Shown here: in pieces, positions 62,694-64,000 of the stretch
How positions within the stretch are numbered: position 1 is the stretch's first letter
How the letters are laid out: every line of letters starts with the position of its first letter
Notes under the pieces: model-generated
Told to the model about the DNA's origin: nothing
Databases searched by the model: none
What the model saw: the letters and a program-made list of their open reading frames with translations, nothing else
Position numbers and translations under genes: made by a program
Origin: Argopecten irradians
Taxonomy: Eukaryota; Mollusca; Bivalvia; Pectinida; Pectinidae
DNA: 64,000 nucleotides
Assembly: GCF_041381155.1 (NCBI RefSeq)
Contig: NC_091134.1
Span: 71,321,469-71,385,468 of the forward strand
Reading direction: 5' to 3'

Positions 62694-63390
62694 AAAGAAG
62701 GCTCTGGGTTCTGTCCCCTGGAGAACGCAATTAATGGTCAATAAAATTGGCTGTTGACAGAAACATATATGCATAGAGATTGGAAACTCCTTCTTTGTCT
62801 ATGCTGACAGGCAGAGGGACCTCCAGATTATAGGCATTTTGCCTTGGCTAACTACTTTTAAATGTATTCTTTTAAACATGATATTTTTGCATCAACACAA
62901 AGTTTAAACATTATATCATGGTTTGATGTGATCAGTTTTCCCGATTGATGTTATTTAATATGGTTTTTGAAAGCACGAAATAAGCAATTTTACCTTGTTT
63001 TTCGAAAATCAGGCATTCAAAACCGGAAGTGCATTTTATCTTATTAATAAATAAGTTAAAATATTATTTTTTCGATCCAAAATCGTACTCAAACCATCTG
63101 AAAATTACTGAACTTTTACAACATATCAAAGTTATTCTTTTATATTCAACTATTTAAGAGTTTATCTAAAAACCCCTAAGCACATACAAAGGTATATCTG
63201 CTGATCGTAAAATTGGAGGAGTTGCCAATCTCTATGTATATATGTTTCTGCTGTTGACGACTACTTTGCGTGATAAAAGGGCAAGAGTCTCACTTTTATA
63301 AGGCGACACATCATGAACATACCGTAGTCTCCAAAGTCATGCAGGGGTCCGTCCTTAAATAGTCTTTGCTGTTAAAGGGACTTTAAGCCC
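62694..63390 (+). mobile_element. SINE-like repeat split by an insertion
   Basis: Left part GAAGGCTCTGGGTTCTGTCC and right part (CATGAACATACCGTAGTCTC, GTCCGTCCTTA) match the intact copy at 22575-22945 in order and orientation. They are separated by the 493-bp element at 62758-63250. Confidence 0.65.
62751..63257. mobile_element. 493-bp TIR element with 7-bp duplication
   Basis: Inverted ends CAGAAACATATATGCATAGA / its near-complement ending ATATATGTTTCTG at 62758-63250, extending about 36 bp through GATTGG.AACTCC. Direct repeat CTGTTGA on both sides. CAG tips with a 7-8-bp duplication are reminiscent of hAT elements. No coding capacity. Confidence 0.82.
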
Positions 63391-64000
63391 AATCAACCAG
63401 CCCGCTTTATGTATTGGGAGGCAGCAGTATACGTAGTCCGCTTAACCTGCCTATATTGTATTATTTAAAGACTTTTTTTTTGCCTATAATATAGTCAGCT
63501 TGCAGTACCTCTTAAGAATGTGAAATCGTAGGACAGATTTGGCATACGCTACGTCAGTGGTATATTTTTAATATATCGTCCATGCAATGCCGGAAAAACG
63601 TACACGTACCTATTCATTGGGATTTTATGTATTCCACTGCCCCCATATTACATCCCATTAATGAAATTGACAACTCTGCACAATGAAATACTTTCTAGAC
63701 CCTTTTATTTCACACATTTGTAATGGCCGCCGTCTACATATTTAGTTGAGCAAACGGCAGCAAATTACCATTGCTTCCTGTTTATTTAAAAAAAAACCAC
63801 ACGTGTACTTGAGAGATAAACAAAATTCTAGCCAGTTAGAGTTTTTTGTAAGTTTTCTGTAATATTGTAACACTTTGTATCGTGATACTGTAACCTAGGA
63901 TGCATTCGTGATTTACAAGTGTAAATCTGTCGCGGTAGATAAACATGTAGTAGATCTCACTGAAGCATTCTACCAGAAATGTCGAACAGTGCGTCCCGCA
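63391..64000. other. Gene-free window end
   Basis: A TTAAAGGGACTTTAAGCCC stretch at about 63373 resembles the tip of a TTAA-type element, but no partner end lies before the window edge. Nothing else seen. Confidence 0.35.

Overview
This is eukaryotic, AT-rich, repeat-dense invertebrate DNA, most likely from a bivalve mollusc. The evidence is spliced genes with GT-AG introns, a TMEM50 and a carotenoid oxygenase gene of animal type, a tRNA-derived SINE, mariner, Mutator-like (MULE), Ty3/gypsy and LINE remnants, and dispersed elements with GTCCGTCC heads and GGGCCTCTTGTT tails of a kind I associate with bivalves. The species cannot be fixed from sequence alone. No bacterial-type genes, CRISPR arrays or operons are present.

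Layout. 1-2496 is one copy of a 2.5-kb block that recurs in direct orientation at 41574-44059. 3524-21292 (minus strand) is a six-exon TMEM50 gene whose small exons are separated by large, repeat-filled introns: a ~40-bp satellite in intron 5, a 168-bp-unit dispersed element in intron 4, a 7-kb minisatellite filling intron 3, a hairpin element in intron 2, and a short recent Ty3/gypsy element in intron 1. 21965-27475 is a dispersed tandem-unit element split by a 4.6-kb unit with ~135-bp terminal inverted repeats. That unit carries a PIN/FEN-like nuclease with a C-terminal CXC-type cysteine cluster, broken by one frameshift. 27905-29620 is a decayed LINE. 30580-34337 is a tandem duplication carrying 56-bp minisatellites and two copies of a promoter plus first exon. 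The downstream copy drives a two-exon carotenoid oxygenase gene (34250-36363). 36783-41149 is a cluster of fold-back elements, TTAA-flanked elements and a mariner with a nested MITE. 45240-50058 holds another MITE, an inverted copy of the 33-bp minisatellite, a second dispersed tandem-unit element, a LINE 3' end and a SINE. 51178-60391 is an OTU-MULE-SWIM transposon cut inside its SWIM finger by an RT-deleted Ty3/gypsy element (53768-59718). 60860-61695 is a 70-bp tandem array with an emerging 140-bp higher-order period. 62694-63390 is a SINE-like repeat split by a 493-bp inverted-repeat element.

The most notable observation is in TMEM50 intron 3. The minisatellite unit is the exon 3/intron 3 boundary itself, so the array looks like some 250 tandem copies of a consensus 5' splice site on the coding strand. 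Next are the TIR-bounded nuclease/CXC unit, which has no recognised transposase, and the duplicated promoter-first exon of the carotenoid oxygenase, in which one copy has an intact cAMP-response-element core and the other has that core broken by one base. Exons 4-6 of TMEM50 carry several one-base insertions that double an adjacent base. Together with the ragged units of the nearby arrays, this points to uncorrected long-read errors in 3.5-16.2 kb, so fine detail there needs caution.
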